The notes under the pieces: model-generated
Database searches by the model: none
What the model was told of the DNA's origin: nothing
The model's input: the letters and a program-made list of their open reading frames with translations, nothing else
DNA from: Dermatophagoides farinae
Lineage: Eukaryota > Arthropoda > Arachnida > Sarcoptiformes > Pyroglyphidae
Length of the DNA stretch: 64,000 bases
Assembly: GCF_024713945.1 (NCBI RefSeq)
Contig: NC_134677.1
Location: 4,405,001 to 4,469,000 of the forward strand
Direction of reading: 5' to 3'
Part shown: positions 39,601 to 53,300 of the stretch, piece after piece
Layout of the letters: every line of letters begins with the position of its first letter
Numbering within the stretch: the stretch's first letter is position 1
Translations under genes and position numbers: made by a program

Positions 39601-42600
39601 TGCCCAAATTATGAACATTTTTCTAAAGGCTTTTCATCTACTTTTCTGGATAGGGAATATATATAAAAAAAATTTGTCTTATCTCTGCCTTCTTTATACT
39701 TCATTAATATCAATGAATCACTATAATTATGATAAATTTTTCGTTTATTCATACAAAATTAACGAATCTCAAGAAGAATATGAAATCCAACCAAGTATTT
39801 TTCAATAGAGTAATAGTTTCAAAATGATACCCTGAAACATTGTTACGTGATAATTTGATTTATTGATGAAAATCTTATCGGTAAATTTTGATTCTTTCCT
39901 GAACTTGAATTTTTTCTTTATTTTTTTTAAAGGTAATTACATTTGATTAAAAATTTTTACCATCTTCGTTTTCCATTCAGACATGATTGATTTCATTTAT
40001 CCAAGACCGTTTATTGAATTGGATTTGATTCAGAGCCAAAGGATCCAATGTTTTTGATAATGCAATTGTTGATTACAATAATGATAGTCAGCAAGTTTGT
40101 CTGGAATAGTGTGTGTATGAAATTGCAAATACTTCAGTATAATGTAAAAGTCGATAGTCATCATCATTATCATCATTGAATGCTTAACGATCAAAATAAT
40201 AAAAAAGAAAAAGAAGAAAGTGAGAGAATGCATGAAAGAAATTCGGACTTAATTCAGTTTGATTTTATTAAACACGCACATTATCAACGAATTTCAAGCA
40301 GAAAAAATATAGTCAATTCATTCAGCTTTCATTTAAACAATTACTGACTGTTAATGACAATTTGTTGTGTTGAAAATTTTATTCTTTATTCTATAAGATA
40401 TCATTCAAATTCTTTTCTCGGTTACACACACACACACACACAAAATTCTTGAAATTCTATCAATTTATTCTTCTTGTAAAAATTTATAATGGGAATGAAT
40501 CAAGATTTTTTTTTATAGTTCAATTTTCAAAACGAGTTTTTACTTTTTTTTGTGTATTTTTTTTTTGTTTTAAATTTTAACTTTTGAATTACAAATAATC
40601 ATTATCATTATCATTGGTTTGATATGATGGTAGTTGTTGGGCCGAACGGAAAAACGAATGAAAAAAATCTAATTCAATTTGAAATGGTATTTTGTTTCTT
40701 CTTTCTATACATCATTACCATTGTTTCGACTTTTTTTCATTTGTTCTCACAAATACACACACACACACACATTATTCTTAATGTGTGTCCATTCGAGTGC
40801 AAATTCGTTTTTTCAAGTTTCATTTGGCCATCTCGTATCATCATATTCTTCACGTTTTTAGTGCTTAGTTTTTAGTTCTCCATGTTTTTTTTATAGAATT
40901 CAATTTGTAAGAAATTATAGAAAAAAAAAACAAAGAAAACAACAAAGTTTTCAAGCCGTTTTTATAACATAATTTTCTTTTTTGTCATTGATCTTATTCG
41001 ATGTGCTTCATGTGAATGTAATACAATGTAGAAAAATCAATACCAATTTATATTATAGTTGATTGATAGATTTTTTTTGTATGATGATGGCTTCATGTTC
41101 ATGTGTTTTCCGTTTTTTTTTTGTTTCTCTCTAAAATCAAAAGTAAAACGAAAAAGTTTTCCTCATTTCTCATTTGACCATTCGTTGATGAGAAATCATT
41201 TTTCATTAACAAATTGACTATTGTCGATTTTTTCTTTTAGTATGATAAATCTTGAAATAAACAAGAATTGTAAAGCGGATTTATTACCACAACAACAAGA
41301 AAAAAAAACTTGGCAAAAATCTGTTAACTTTATAAAATTTGGAAATCAATATCAGATTAATTATTTGTTAATTTGTTTCAGGTTGCACACACACACATAC
41401 AAACAGTCAATATGAATGATGTGTAGATTTTTTTGCTCAAATGATTATCATTAGTTTTTCAAAGAAAAAATTACTTTCAAACTCATTTAATGCATTGATC
41501 TTAAATCAGAATGCTTGACACTTGGTGAAGATGAGATAAGAATTGTGAATTTTGGTCGTTTTAAAATAATATATTGATCTTGAACAAGTATTTTCAGAGC
41601 TTGTTAATATTGTCAATCATTTATGAATGAATGTTCAAAAAAAAAGAACAATTTCTAAACGGATTAAATGCCGAAAATACTATGATGACAGAAGGCTAGA
41701 TGATTATCAATTAATAATAGTAGGAAGCAAAAAGTGTGGTGATTTAGAATATAATATATTTTTCGCAACTAATGCCTTCCATGATCATAGACATTTTTGG
41801 CATATAATTTATTTTCCTTTATTTCACTCTTCAAAAAAAAGTTTTTTTTCCATTTTATTCTCTTGTGCCTATAGGCATAGTAATTATACATGAACTCACG
41901 TTTTGACAAAATGTGTTACTAAGAAAGGAAAGAAAAGTTTTTCCGATTCTCCTAATAATAATAATAATAATAATAATAGTGATGAAAATGAGAAGAGTAA
42001 AAAGATCGTTTTTCTCTATTTCCATCCACCATTACATCATCATGATGATGATAATGAGATGTTATTGAACATCCGTTCTATCCATTATGTTACCAATAAA
42101 ATCAAATGAGATTTCCTTTTTGAGGAAATGAAAAAATAAACTTTAAATGTCTCAACAATGATAATCAAAACAATAGTGATAATGATTATGAATAAACTAG
42201 ACTTTTATAATTCATATTTATCGGGTTCTTCAAAATGATCAAAATAATAAAAGTGACAAAACAAAACTTTTTACTTACATTGTTCTCACATTGGCATTTC
42301 CTGATTGTTATATTTTGATGTTTTTCTATTTCATTAATTCCATTTTATAAAATTTCCGTTTATACACACATCCATCATTTTAAGGTTCCATCACCAATCT
42401 GGATGATAGTTATAGCTGTTCAGATGGTTCAACACGTTCACAAAAACAAAAACGTATTTGGGGAGTATTGGGAGCTGCATCAAGTGCAACATCAATTCAA
42501 GTGGCCAATTTACTACGATTGTTTCGTATACCACAAGTGAGTGAAATCATTTAAATTGGGGTTATTTTTTGCCATATTTATTAATAATAAGCACATTTAA

Positions 42601-45600
42601 AATGCTCTTTCATTCATTCAATCAAAATTTCGTATTTTTTATTATGATTTTTTCATTTCATTTTTTTTTATTATTTTTTTTCTGTTTGAAATAAAAATCT
42701 AGGTGAGCTTCTTTTCAACTAGCTCAGAACTGAGCAATAAACAACGTTTTGAATATTTTCTACGTACAGTGCCAAATGATAAAAGCCAAGCAATGGTTAT
42801 CGTTGAAATAGTCAAACGTCTCAACTGGTCATATGTGTCAATTATTTATGAAGAATCTATTTATGGAATAAGGGTAAGTGTATTTATAGATTCATAAATA
42901 TGTATGTGTGCAACAGAAACAGAACCAAATGACTACTACTAAGCTTTAATGTTGTTAACATCTTGTATTGCATTATTTTTTTTTGTTGATTTATGTCTTG
43001 TATTTAAACTTCTATTATTTATCGAATAACATGGAATGAAACAAACCAAACTGTATTCCTTGTGAAAGTTTTAAAAGCTGTTTTTTCTCCACTCATGAAG
43101 ATTTTATAATATGATTTCCACGATAGGCGACAAAGAATTAGTTTCCAGAAAAAAAAACTAGACTGCTAATTTTTCTGAATATACCAAAAGTCAAATGAAA
43201 CCTTATATTGATCAATCGAATTATGTTGTTTTGTTTCTTTTTTCTATATTATTTTGGATCGAATCTATCTGTACAATAATAATGAACCTTAATATGTTAG
43301 CGTATGTAAGTGTTAAAAAAAAAAGAATTTTCATTTTCAAGCTGTTGCTGTTGCTGCTAAGAATAGAATGAGAAAAAAAAGTTCTTTCTATTTATTGTAA
43401 GTAGGTTTATGCTTACTCAGCAACATCACAGCACATCAAAATTGATCACAATTCAATAATCAAATGATAATCAACGTTTATTTTTCACATTGAAATAATA
43501 TGTAAAGAAAAGAATGAGAAAAAATTTTATCAAAAAACGGATATTGATGTCAATAGAGATAAATAAATGAGAAAATAATTGTTGTCGTTCTTTGTCTTTG
43601 GAAGTGAAATTAATTTTTTTTTTCATTTATGCAATGGCAATTTATTTTTCTATATCTTATGTTGTCATAAATTTTTTTGGATATTTTAATTTCTTAGAAA
43701 TTTCCATATGAAGTCGACTTGAATTTTTTTTTGAATGCAGAACGGCAATAAAAAATCCAATTTTTCATTTTTCTCCAAAAAAATTCATGATGCTAATTTT
43801 AATCTCCATTTTTTTTTTTTTTTGGTTATCATGATTTTTATGAAGGCATTCAACGATCTCGAAGAGCTTCTTGAACAAACAGACATTTGTATTGCCATCA
43901 AAGAACGTTTGACCAAAGATTCTGGTATCGCAGCCAATAGTTCTTATGACAACATTGTTCGTAAATTGGGGACTAAACCTAATTCAAAAGGTGAGTAAAT
44001 TTTTTCTGATGTTATGTTCACTGTATTAGTTGTATTGTGTGAATTGATTGAATTTTTTCCAGCTTACATATCTATTTCTGTTTTCATTAGAATTTTGATT
44101 CATTCTAAAATCAATATTGGAAAAATCTAACTACATTATCCTTGTATTCTTGTCTAGTGACTGAATAAATTAATGAATAATGGGAAAAAACTTTCCAAAC
44201 AAATACAAAGATAGAAAGATTTAAAATGTTAAAAAAATATTTGATAAAAAACGGATTTTTTTCATAGCCACAAATTATTATAACAATGTGTATATGAAAT
44301 GTTGAAATTTTTTTTGTTGTTGTATATCCTTATTGCCATTTCTGACAAAGTGGAAAAAATATGTTTTTCGTCAATACTACAAAACAAGCTATGGATATTT
44401 TCCCATAGAAATATTATCGATAATCAAGAATTTTTCGGAATTCATTTTCTTTAATCTCAAAGTGATTGTGTGTATGTGTGTGTGTGTGTTTGTATGTTGA
44501 TGTTCATTATGTGAGCACATTTCCTGATTTCATTTCGTAACAAGTGCATGGGTTCCATTCTCTTTTGTTGTTTATAATTTTTTACTCACTTTCTCATTCT
44601 TTTTCTCTTTTCTCTATTTTTAGCTTTATTTTTGTTAATAATAATGTTTTTTCCGTTTGTCGATTGATGGAAAACTTCTGTTTTCCGTTTTGTTTTTCCG
44701 TTTGTTCATATTTCATATTTGTTATTTGTGTATCTGTGTAAAAACCATGCATAGTATTTTTGTCATTGATGATAACCTGATCAACCGTTTATAGATGAAA
44801 ATTTTGATTTTTTGTTGATGAGAATGATTATAGAATAGAGATATGTGTTAAAGTGTATGAAATAAAATAAGACTAAAATGATTCTTCGATCGGACAAACT
44901 AACAATATTTCAATATTTATTATTCATTGGAAATTTTCTTCTTTTTTTTGCTGACAAATCGATAAATTGGCCATCTTTTTTAGGAATAAAATGATAAAAA
45001 ATAGCTGATATACCTATTTTGAATCAAATTATTCTGTTATGTCTTGTTTCAATAAACTTGGTCAAGTTTTTTTCTTCTATTGATGATAATAAGACAGACA
45101 ACAAGCCATATATGTGTTTTTATGTGCATGAAAAATTGGTCCAAACTTCTCAGAAAAGAGTTTGGATCAAAAAAAAAAAAAAGTTTGTCCAAAAGAACAA
45201 CCTATACCGATTGGTTAGATGTCATTGATGATGATGATAATGATTATCGTTCATTGTTCATCAAGTTGCCCGAGGAACAAAACTGTTTTTTTTGCTTCAC
45301 CTCTTCAATGGTTTGTTTTCATCTGTTTTTTTTTTGTTGTTGCATTTGGCCTTTTGAAAATGTCGCCTGAAGAGCTAGAATGGAAAAACTTTTTTTTTTG
45401 TTCTTTGTATTTATTATCATTTGACATGATGATATACAATACATACACAGACAAAAAAAAATCATCTTATTCACGATAATTAACTTCAATGATAGTCCAA
45501 ATGATGACAAATACAAAAATAAAATTCCCTAGACTAAGTGCAAAATTTTGTCATCATTTCATTTTTTTTTTTTTTTGATTGTTTGTAGTGTTCTATTTTG

Positions 45601-48600
45601 ATAATTTGGTAACACAATATGACGAGGAAACAAAAAAAAAAATGTCATTCTGTATAATGAAAGAATTATAATTTTTTTGACTTTTATGTTTTTTACGTAA
45701 TTTGATATGTTGGAATTTATAAACAAAGTTAATTTTTTTATCATAAATTTGATTGATTTTTAGGAATTTGAAATTATCCATTCATTTATTACAACAACTT
45801 ATAATTTGATTAATTGATGTTGATAATAAGAATTAATAGCCAACCTCCTAATGATGTACAAGCAGTAAATATCCATTAGATGGTGATAATATTCTTTATT
45901 AGTGTTTCCTTCATACTTGTCTATGAGTGATAAATGGCATATAAAATCAACTTATGGTGACATGATAAACCAAGGAGCTAAAAAACTGATTAATATTTAA
46001 TTGTTATGGGGTCATTTTTCATTCCTTTCATTCCATAATATTATTGCAATATATTTGATTTGGTTCGTTCATTTTTATTTTATTGTTTATTTTTCCATTC
46101 AACCATAAAGGAGTGATTGTATTTGGATCTGATCAAGAGGTGGCAATGCTAATGCAAGCAGTTAAACGTAACAATGCTACCGGTCAATTCTATTGGATCG
46201 GTTCGGATGGTTGGAGTGCAAGAAAATTAGTATACGATGGTAATGAACATCAAGTTGAAGGAACAATTTCCGTACAACCAATGGCAAGTCCTGTTCCCGG
46301 TTTTTATGATTATTTTTTCTCATTAACACCACAAAATAATCATCGTAATCCATGGTTCATTGAATATTGGGAACATACATTTAAATGTAAATGGCCAAAT
46401 AGTGATTATACTCCATATAATTTGGAATTTGAAAAGTAAGATATTTTTTTACAATTATTATCTATTTTTTTAAATCAAAATTGCATGCTTGTCACTAGTT
46501 TTAATTAGTTTCATATCAAAGTGAAATACTTATTGTCATTGTTTAATTTTTTTCAAAAGAATTTTTCATGACAATTTTTTTTAGAAAAAAAAATGTAGAA
46601 AATTAACTCAGTTTCTTTTTTTGTTCATTTAACAAAAAAATGATGAATACAATCAAATTATCAAAACTTACATCCATATTTATTTTCCATTTACCTATTT
46701 TCAATATGAATATCATCATTTGATTGAACATTTGTAATAGAAATTGTACGGGTAATGAACGAACAATGTCAGCTGACAAAGAAAGCGATGATGATGTTGA
46801 AATGCAATTACAATTTGTTAGTGATGCTGTACTTTCATTCGCTTATGCTATACAATCAATGCAGCGAGAATTATGTTCCGGTACACGCGGTGTTTGTCCA
46901 CGAATGTTGGCCGCTGATGGTAGCCAATTATTGCAACATTTACGTGCTGTTCAATTCAAAGGTGAGTGAAAAGAAACCATTTTTTTTTTGTTTAATCAAT
47001 CAAACTAAATCCCTACACATTATTATTATGCTAATTATTATTGAAACAGACTATTGTACACTATTTTTCGTATAAGTTTTTTTATCAAGTTCAATTTTTT
47101 AAATTTTACTTGTCCAAAATTCACTATTTTTTAGACCTTGAAAAATGATCGATAAATTTTTTTTTTTGGTATACAAATGTAAATGAGATTTATTTTTCAA
47201 AAAAATTCTTGTAAACATACAAGTAACACGATGGCCATAATGATATTTTCGTTTTACATAATAACGATCTATTGTTGATAGTCCAAAGAAAAAATTGGCT
47301 CATTGACATAAATCTGAGCAATATCTGGTAAAAATCGATACAAGATCGATATAAAAGTGAAACAACAGAGTGGGAGATTTATTTTATCGGCATGTTTGTT
47401 CTTATTGTAACATGTCATACATGTCGTTATTTTCAAACAAATAGGATTGGATCGTTAACAATGACATTAAGATGCTTAAGCTATTTACATCTATCTATCT
47501 ATCATCGTCATCATTCTCCACAAGGTTTCAAGTATCCATGCTTTTGTTTTAGTGAAAAAATTTGCCTCATTATTTGACGAATAAATGAAAATTTGGAAAT
47601 ATGAAAAAAGTATAAATTTCAATCACAATATTTGACTTATTCTATCGTTTTTTTTGAAATTGTCTAAATTGATTTCCCTTTTTGATGACAGAAAAAAATC
47701 ATCCAATTTATTGCGATGTGTATCAAATCATTACAGACACAAAGAATTGTATTCAATATATTCAAAAAGTTCTTTTTGTAACTTGATGATCGGTGAAAAA
47801 AAAATCAAAGTTAAAGTGAAAACTTCCTCTATTACTTTTCATATCAAAAAAAATTTGCTAAAAAGGAAATAATGAAAAAAAAGTGAAAATCAAACTATTC
47901 TCTTGTCATCATGATTTATATTGCCGGATATGATTATTTATTGTTGAACATTATTATCATAATGTAAATATTAGTTTCATTCGTTTAAGCGGCAGTAAAA
48001 ACGCAATGCTCATCATCATCGGGTATATGAAAATGATGATGATATTGAAATTTGATATGAAATCTATAGAATAAAAATTTACTTTTCGATTTCTTGAGAA
48101 AAAAAAACACTTCAAACAGAAGAACAAATTCTATTTGTTCATATTCACGAATTTTGTTTCCTTTCTTATTGTTTCGTTAGTGTTGTTCTTTTGATGGCTC
48201 TTTTCAATGTTATATTTCAATTTCAATATACTTTATATAAAACGCTTAAAATTGAATCACATCACAATATATCGTTTTGTTCTTGGCAACCACATCTGAG
48301 ATTCGATCGATTTTATAGTGCAATAGAAAAACTTCGAAACAAAAACACATTCACCCACTGAAGATAGATGTATGAATGTTAATCTAGGATTAAATCTTCA
48401 GGTTTTTATTCCATTTTTGTTGTTGTTCAATTGTTTTCTTTCCATTATAAATGCTGAAGAGTTTTTCAACCACAACTTGCATTCGCATAAATTTTATTTC
48501 ATTTTTTTTTCTTCGAATCATCTCTTCAATTTTTTTTGTTGTTGTAAATTTCAAAAAATTTTTGAAATTCTGTAATTTTAACCACTATACATTGGTTAGT

Positions 48601-50332
48601 ATTGATGAAATTTCTATTGCCATTTTGTCTGAACAAATCAACCACCACCAAAATCATTCAGTTTAGCTTGCTAATAATTGAGAATTCATTTTCAAATAAA
48701 ACACAAACACTAAAGACTTAGATTATATTGAATTGAATGACGATAGTTTTTCTAACACCAAAAGCAAAAAAGAAAAAAAAAATAGAAGGATTTCACAATA
48801 CGAACATATTGAAAGAATAAAAATCTTACTCTGCTCTTGTTTCATTGTGGCCCATTTCAATCACAGAGTCGTTAATCTTTTTTCTCTTCATTCTCATTCC
48901 ATTTCAATCATTCTTTTGTTCAATTTATTCTATTCATTCATTCAATATTAATACAGTAATACCCCGCTTAACGCGGGGGTTACGTTCCAAAAATTCTGAG
49001 CGTTAAGCGAAACATCGCTAAGCGGGGCTATCTTTACATAATGCATTTTTACCCTTCATATACAATGTAACAATGTAATGCAATGTAGGGTAATTGTACA
49101 GCGTTATATCGAATCAGCGCTAAACGGGGCAGCGTTAAGCGGGGTATTGCTGTACTACTATAGTGAATGATGTGCACAGTCAAAAAAAAAATACAAGATT
49201 TTTCTATTAGTGTTTTTTCTCTTCTCCATATCATCTTGATGGATTCTTTTTTAAATTTCAAGAATAAAGTTGATGAAGATCATAATGATGTTGAGTGAAA
49301 TGATTGAATGAAAATAGTGTATGTGGTTTTATCATATGTTTTCTTTTTTTCTGTCTCAAGCTCTTATCGATGAAAACAAAAAGATGATTATAATGCTGAT
49401 GATGATCCTTTGATTCATTCATTTTTAGATAGAATTTAACTTTCTTATGGTTACGATGTTTGTACAAAATTAAATCCACGCAATGATGAGGATCATTATT
49501 CTTATTATTATTGTCATAACATTTTTGATTTCAATTTTTTTTCTTTTGTTTGTCATGATGATTAAATGGAATTTGTTTTATCGTTGTCAAAAATGTCCCA
49601 ACATCATCATATAATCAATATAATGATCAAGAAAAGCTAATGATTATTATAGTTTATTTGCTTGTTTGTAGATCATTAAATTCTTGATTTTTATATCTCA
49701 AAAATAAAAAATAATGATTTTTTTTAGTAATCATCAATTTCATCATCAATTCGCTTCTTCTATCTGTGTGTGTGTGTGTGTTCCAAATTTCACAAATCAC
49801 CTATATGAAATTTCAATCTCTTGAATCAGTAGAGCTTAATTTAATGGATAAAATCATTAAAATTGTTTCTATAGCTTCATCGTTGTCAGAAAAGATGAAT
49901 GAAAAAAATCCAATATTTAAAATTTAAGATATTTTTCCTATTTTTTTTTTGTAATGTTTATTCCTTTTGTCACTTAATTAAATAGAATCTAGATTCAAGA
50001 AAAAATATTGACGTTTGTTTGTTTCTAATTGAAAATTTCTTTGCTTCAGTTCATCTTTCGATTCTTGATTCCATAATGTAAGAAAGACTTTTTTTTTGGT
50101 TTTTTTCAACACCATTATCGTTCTTGGATGAATAATTTTTAACTTGTTTTTATTTTGTTCACCACAATCTCATCAATACAAAAAAAAAATATACAGCGGC
50201 ATCTGTTGACAATTAGGAATTCCTATTTTATTAGCTATCAAATCGAAATCTGTTTATTTTGCTCATTTTTTTTAATGATTACATTTTCTTGGATGAATTA
50301 AATTTTCTGTTTATATTTCTTGGTGCAATGTT

Positions 50333-50363
<31 letters not shown>

Positions 50364-53300
50364 AAACATTTTGGCCATTGTCAAAACAAATTTCAATCCA
50401 TTCTTATTTCCTTCATCGACACTAATCATCATCATCATCATCATCATCATAGTCGAATCTATCAAGTGTATGTATTGTTTGAGAATTTACCATCCATAAA
50501 AACATTCTTTCCAACGATCACAAGTCACGTTCTATTTGATTAGATGTGAAAGTGAGTGTGTGCTTCTTTTCTCTTCAATTTTTTAATGGCCTGGTGTGTA
50601 CATGCTATATGGTATTTTTTCCCTAAACTCAGAATCTGGTCTTCTAGTATCATTATCTGGTTATTTATTTGTTTGATCACGGTTAAAAACATACACACAC
50701 ACACGCAGAAATACATAAAAATCCCCCTTATGATCCAAAATTTGTAGATCTATACTCTTTATCTGGAAGTTTTCTCATGGTACCATTATTTTTTTTCACT
50801 TCATTATTATTATTATTACTAGTAGCATTATTTTCAATCTTTTGTATGATTTTTTTTTTTTTTTTTTTGATATTGAATCCAAGATTTTCATTGAATAAAG
50901 TCAAATAGCCAAATATTGAATCACACTTTTAGTCATTTTTGTAGTCACATGGCTTTGTTTTTTTGTGGGCTTATTCATATTTCCCTTCACATCTAACAAA
51001 AAAAAAAAAAAAAAATTCAAGAACATTATTGATTTATAGATCAATAATAATTTTTTTATTGTTCGATTGCCTTCACTTATCAAATATAGGTTATTGTTTT
51101 TTCTTTGTATGGTCGAATCTTTGTTTTGATAAAAAAAAATTATTTTAATGTATTCATGTTGTTGCCCTTGTTCTGGTTAGTTTTTGATTTTGTTCTAAAA
51201 TCAAAAACTATAAGCAATAATAATCATAATTTCATGGATGACTTGAACAGACCATTTTTGATGATGATGGCGATGATGATAATGTTATTGTCATACAGAA
51301 GTTATTCGTTTCCATTAATGAATGAAATTTGCATTGAAAAAAAAAATTTGATTTGCTAATATTATGAGAATCAAATAACATCTTTTTTTTTACTATACTT
51401 TCATTGTTTTAACTTCAAACTGAATAATAAAAATATATAGGAATGACTGGTCATGAATTTCATTTTGCTGAAAATGGTGATGGTCCTGGCCGTTATCGTA
51501 TTATTCATTTTAAACAAGTTGATAAGAATAAATTCGATTGGATACAAGTGGGCGAATATGTTGATGGCAATCTAAATATAAATTTAAGTAAAGTACAATT
51601 TCGTCTATCGGATCCTGATCCCCCAATATCTGTTTGTAGTCAACCATGCGACAAAGGTCAAGCAAAATCATTTCTTGAAGGAGAAAAATGCTGTTTTCAT
51701 TGTATCAATTGCACAAAATATCAAATATTAGTATCTGAAACACAATGTATCGATTGTCCATCCGGTTTCTTACCCGATTCCGAACAAATCGAATGTATTG
51801 CCATACCGGGTAAGTTTTTCTTCTTTTTATATTTTGATTTCTTTTTTCATTTTATATTTTTACATTTTATTTATTATTATATTCATTTTTTCTTCATTTA
51901 CATTTTGATGGATGACATCTAATTTGACAACAAAAACCAATTTGTTCAATTATATGCAGAGGAATATATGCGACCCGATAGTTCATGGTCTGTTGGAGCC
52001 TTAGTGTTCGCATGTATCGGCATTGTATTCACAATATTTGTCATTATAATTTTTATCCGTTATAATGATACACCTGTTGTTCGTGCATCTGGGCGTGAAT
52101 TATGTTATGTGCTACTTATCGGAATTCTTATTTGTTATTCTATGACATTATTCTTGGTACAAAAACCAACCATTTTTATTTGTGGTGCACAAAAGGCTGG
52201 CATCGGTCTTTGTTTTTCTGTCGTATATTCTGCCATATTGACCAAAACGAATCGTATTTCCCGTATATTCAAGGCCGGAAAACGTTCAGCACGTCGCCCT
52301 TCATTTATTAGTCCTAAATCACAATTATTAATCTGTGGTGGTTTCATTATGATTCAGTGTTTTATCATTGCAATTTGGTTTGCATTTTCCCCACCAAAAG
52401 TGATTTATTATCATCCAACACGAGAGGACAATAAACTCATCTGTCAAGCATCCATCAATGCTGGCTATTTTGTTGCATTCATGTACCCGATATTTTTAAT
52501 TGGTTCGTATTGATCATTTTTATACTATTTATCATTCATATTCTTTATAAAAACTATGAAAAATAAAACATAAGTAATGCATTAACACTAAGCTAATAAG
52601 AATATAACAAGCAAACAAATAAAATAATAACATTCCTATTATTATTACATTGCACTAGGCCGATTTATTTTTTTCTTTCAATTCATTTTTTTTAGGAATT
52701 ACAGAATTGGTTTTTGAGTTGGAAATATTGATCCTTATAATTGAGTCACGACAAAGATAGAAAAAAATTTCTATTTAGCCGATTTAATTGTTTTTTTTTG
52801 TGCAATTTCATATTTCTCTTTCACATATTATAAGGGTTCAGATATTATTTGTTTTTTATTGATGTATTTTTGGTCTCTTTCCATTACTTGACGCATGTAT
52901 ATTGGCAGGATTTATGTAGACGACTTATAAAAAAAAAAAATCTTGTCACTACTACTAATCTAAAACAAACAGTAATCATTCATCTATTCATTCACCTATT
53001 GAAGCTATTGAAGCTTCAAAAAAAAAGAAAAAACACCGTAAATCATAAAAAAAAGAATTGACATCAAAAGTAATGACGATTCTTTAGTGCAAATATTTCA
53101 TTTCAAAAGATTGTGTAAGTAGGTTTTCTTGTCAATTTTAAATTTCGTTTTCATCAATAAATGTTATTTCCCTATATTTGCTTGATCATCGATGTTGATA
53201 AAATTCTTGCATCAGGAATTTATTGAATGTGTAAACAAACCATTGAAGATCAAACTTAAAATACAAACAAGTTTTTACATTTTTTTCTCTGTCTTTAATT

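Larger units (their letters stand above)
35840..42384 (+). other. Intron 1 of the receptor (6.5 kb)
   Basis: It runs from donor GTAAGT after SIDFIK to acceptor TTTTAAG before the codons for [10 protein letters not shown]; the phase-1 junction is confirmed by mGluR homology. Content is AT-rich, with a CA repeat at 40424-40443, another near 40755-40770 and a TAA repeat at 41953-41978. Open frames of 60-88 codons inside it show no domain and are treated as chance. Confidence 0.7.
46962..51440 (+). other. Intron 6 of the receptor (4.5 kb)
   Basis: It runs from donor GTGAGT after RAVQFK to acceptor ATATATAG before [15 protein letters not shown]. It holds one Tigger-like MITE (48954-49152), a GT repeat (49765-49781), a TC repeat (50333-50363) and an ATC repeat (50425-50450). 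No extra exon was recognised. Confidence 0.65.
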
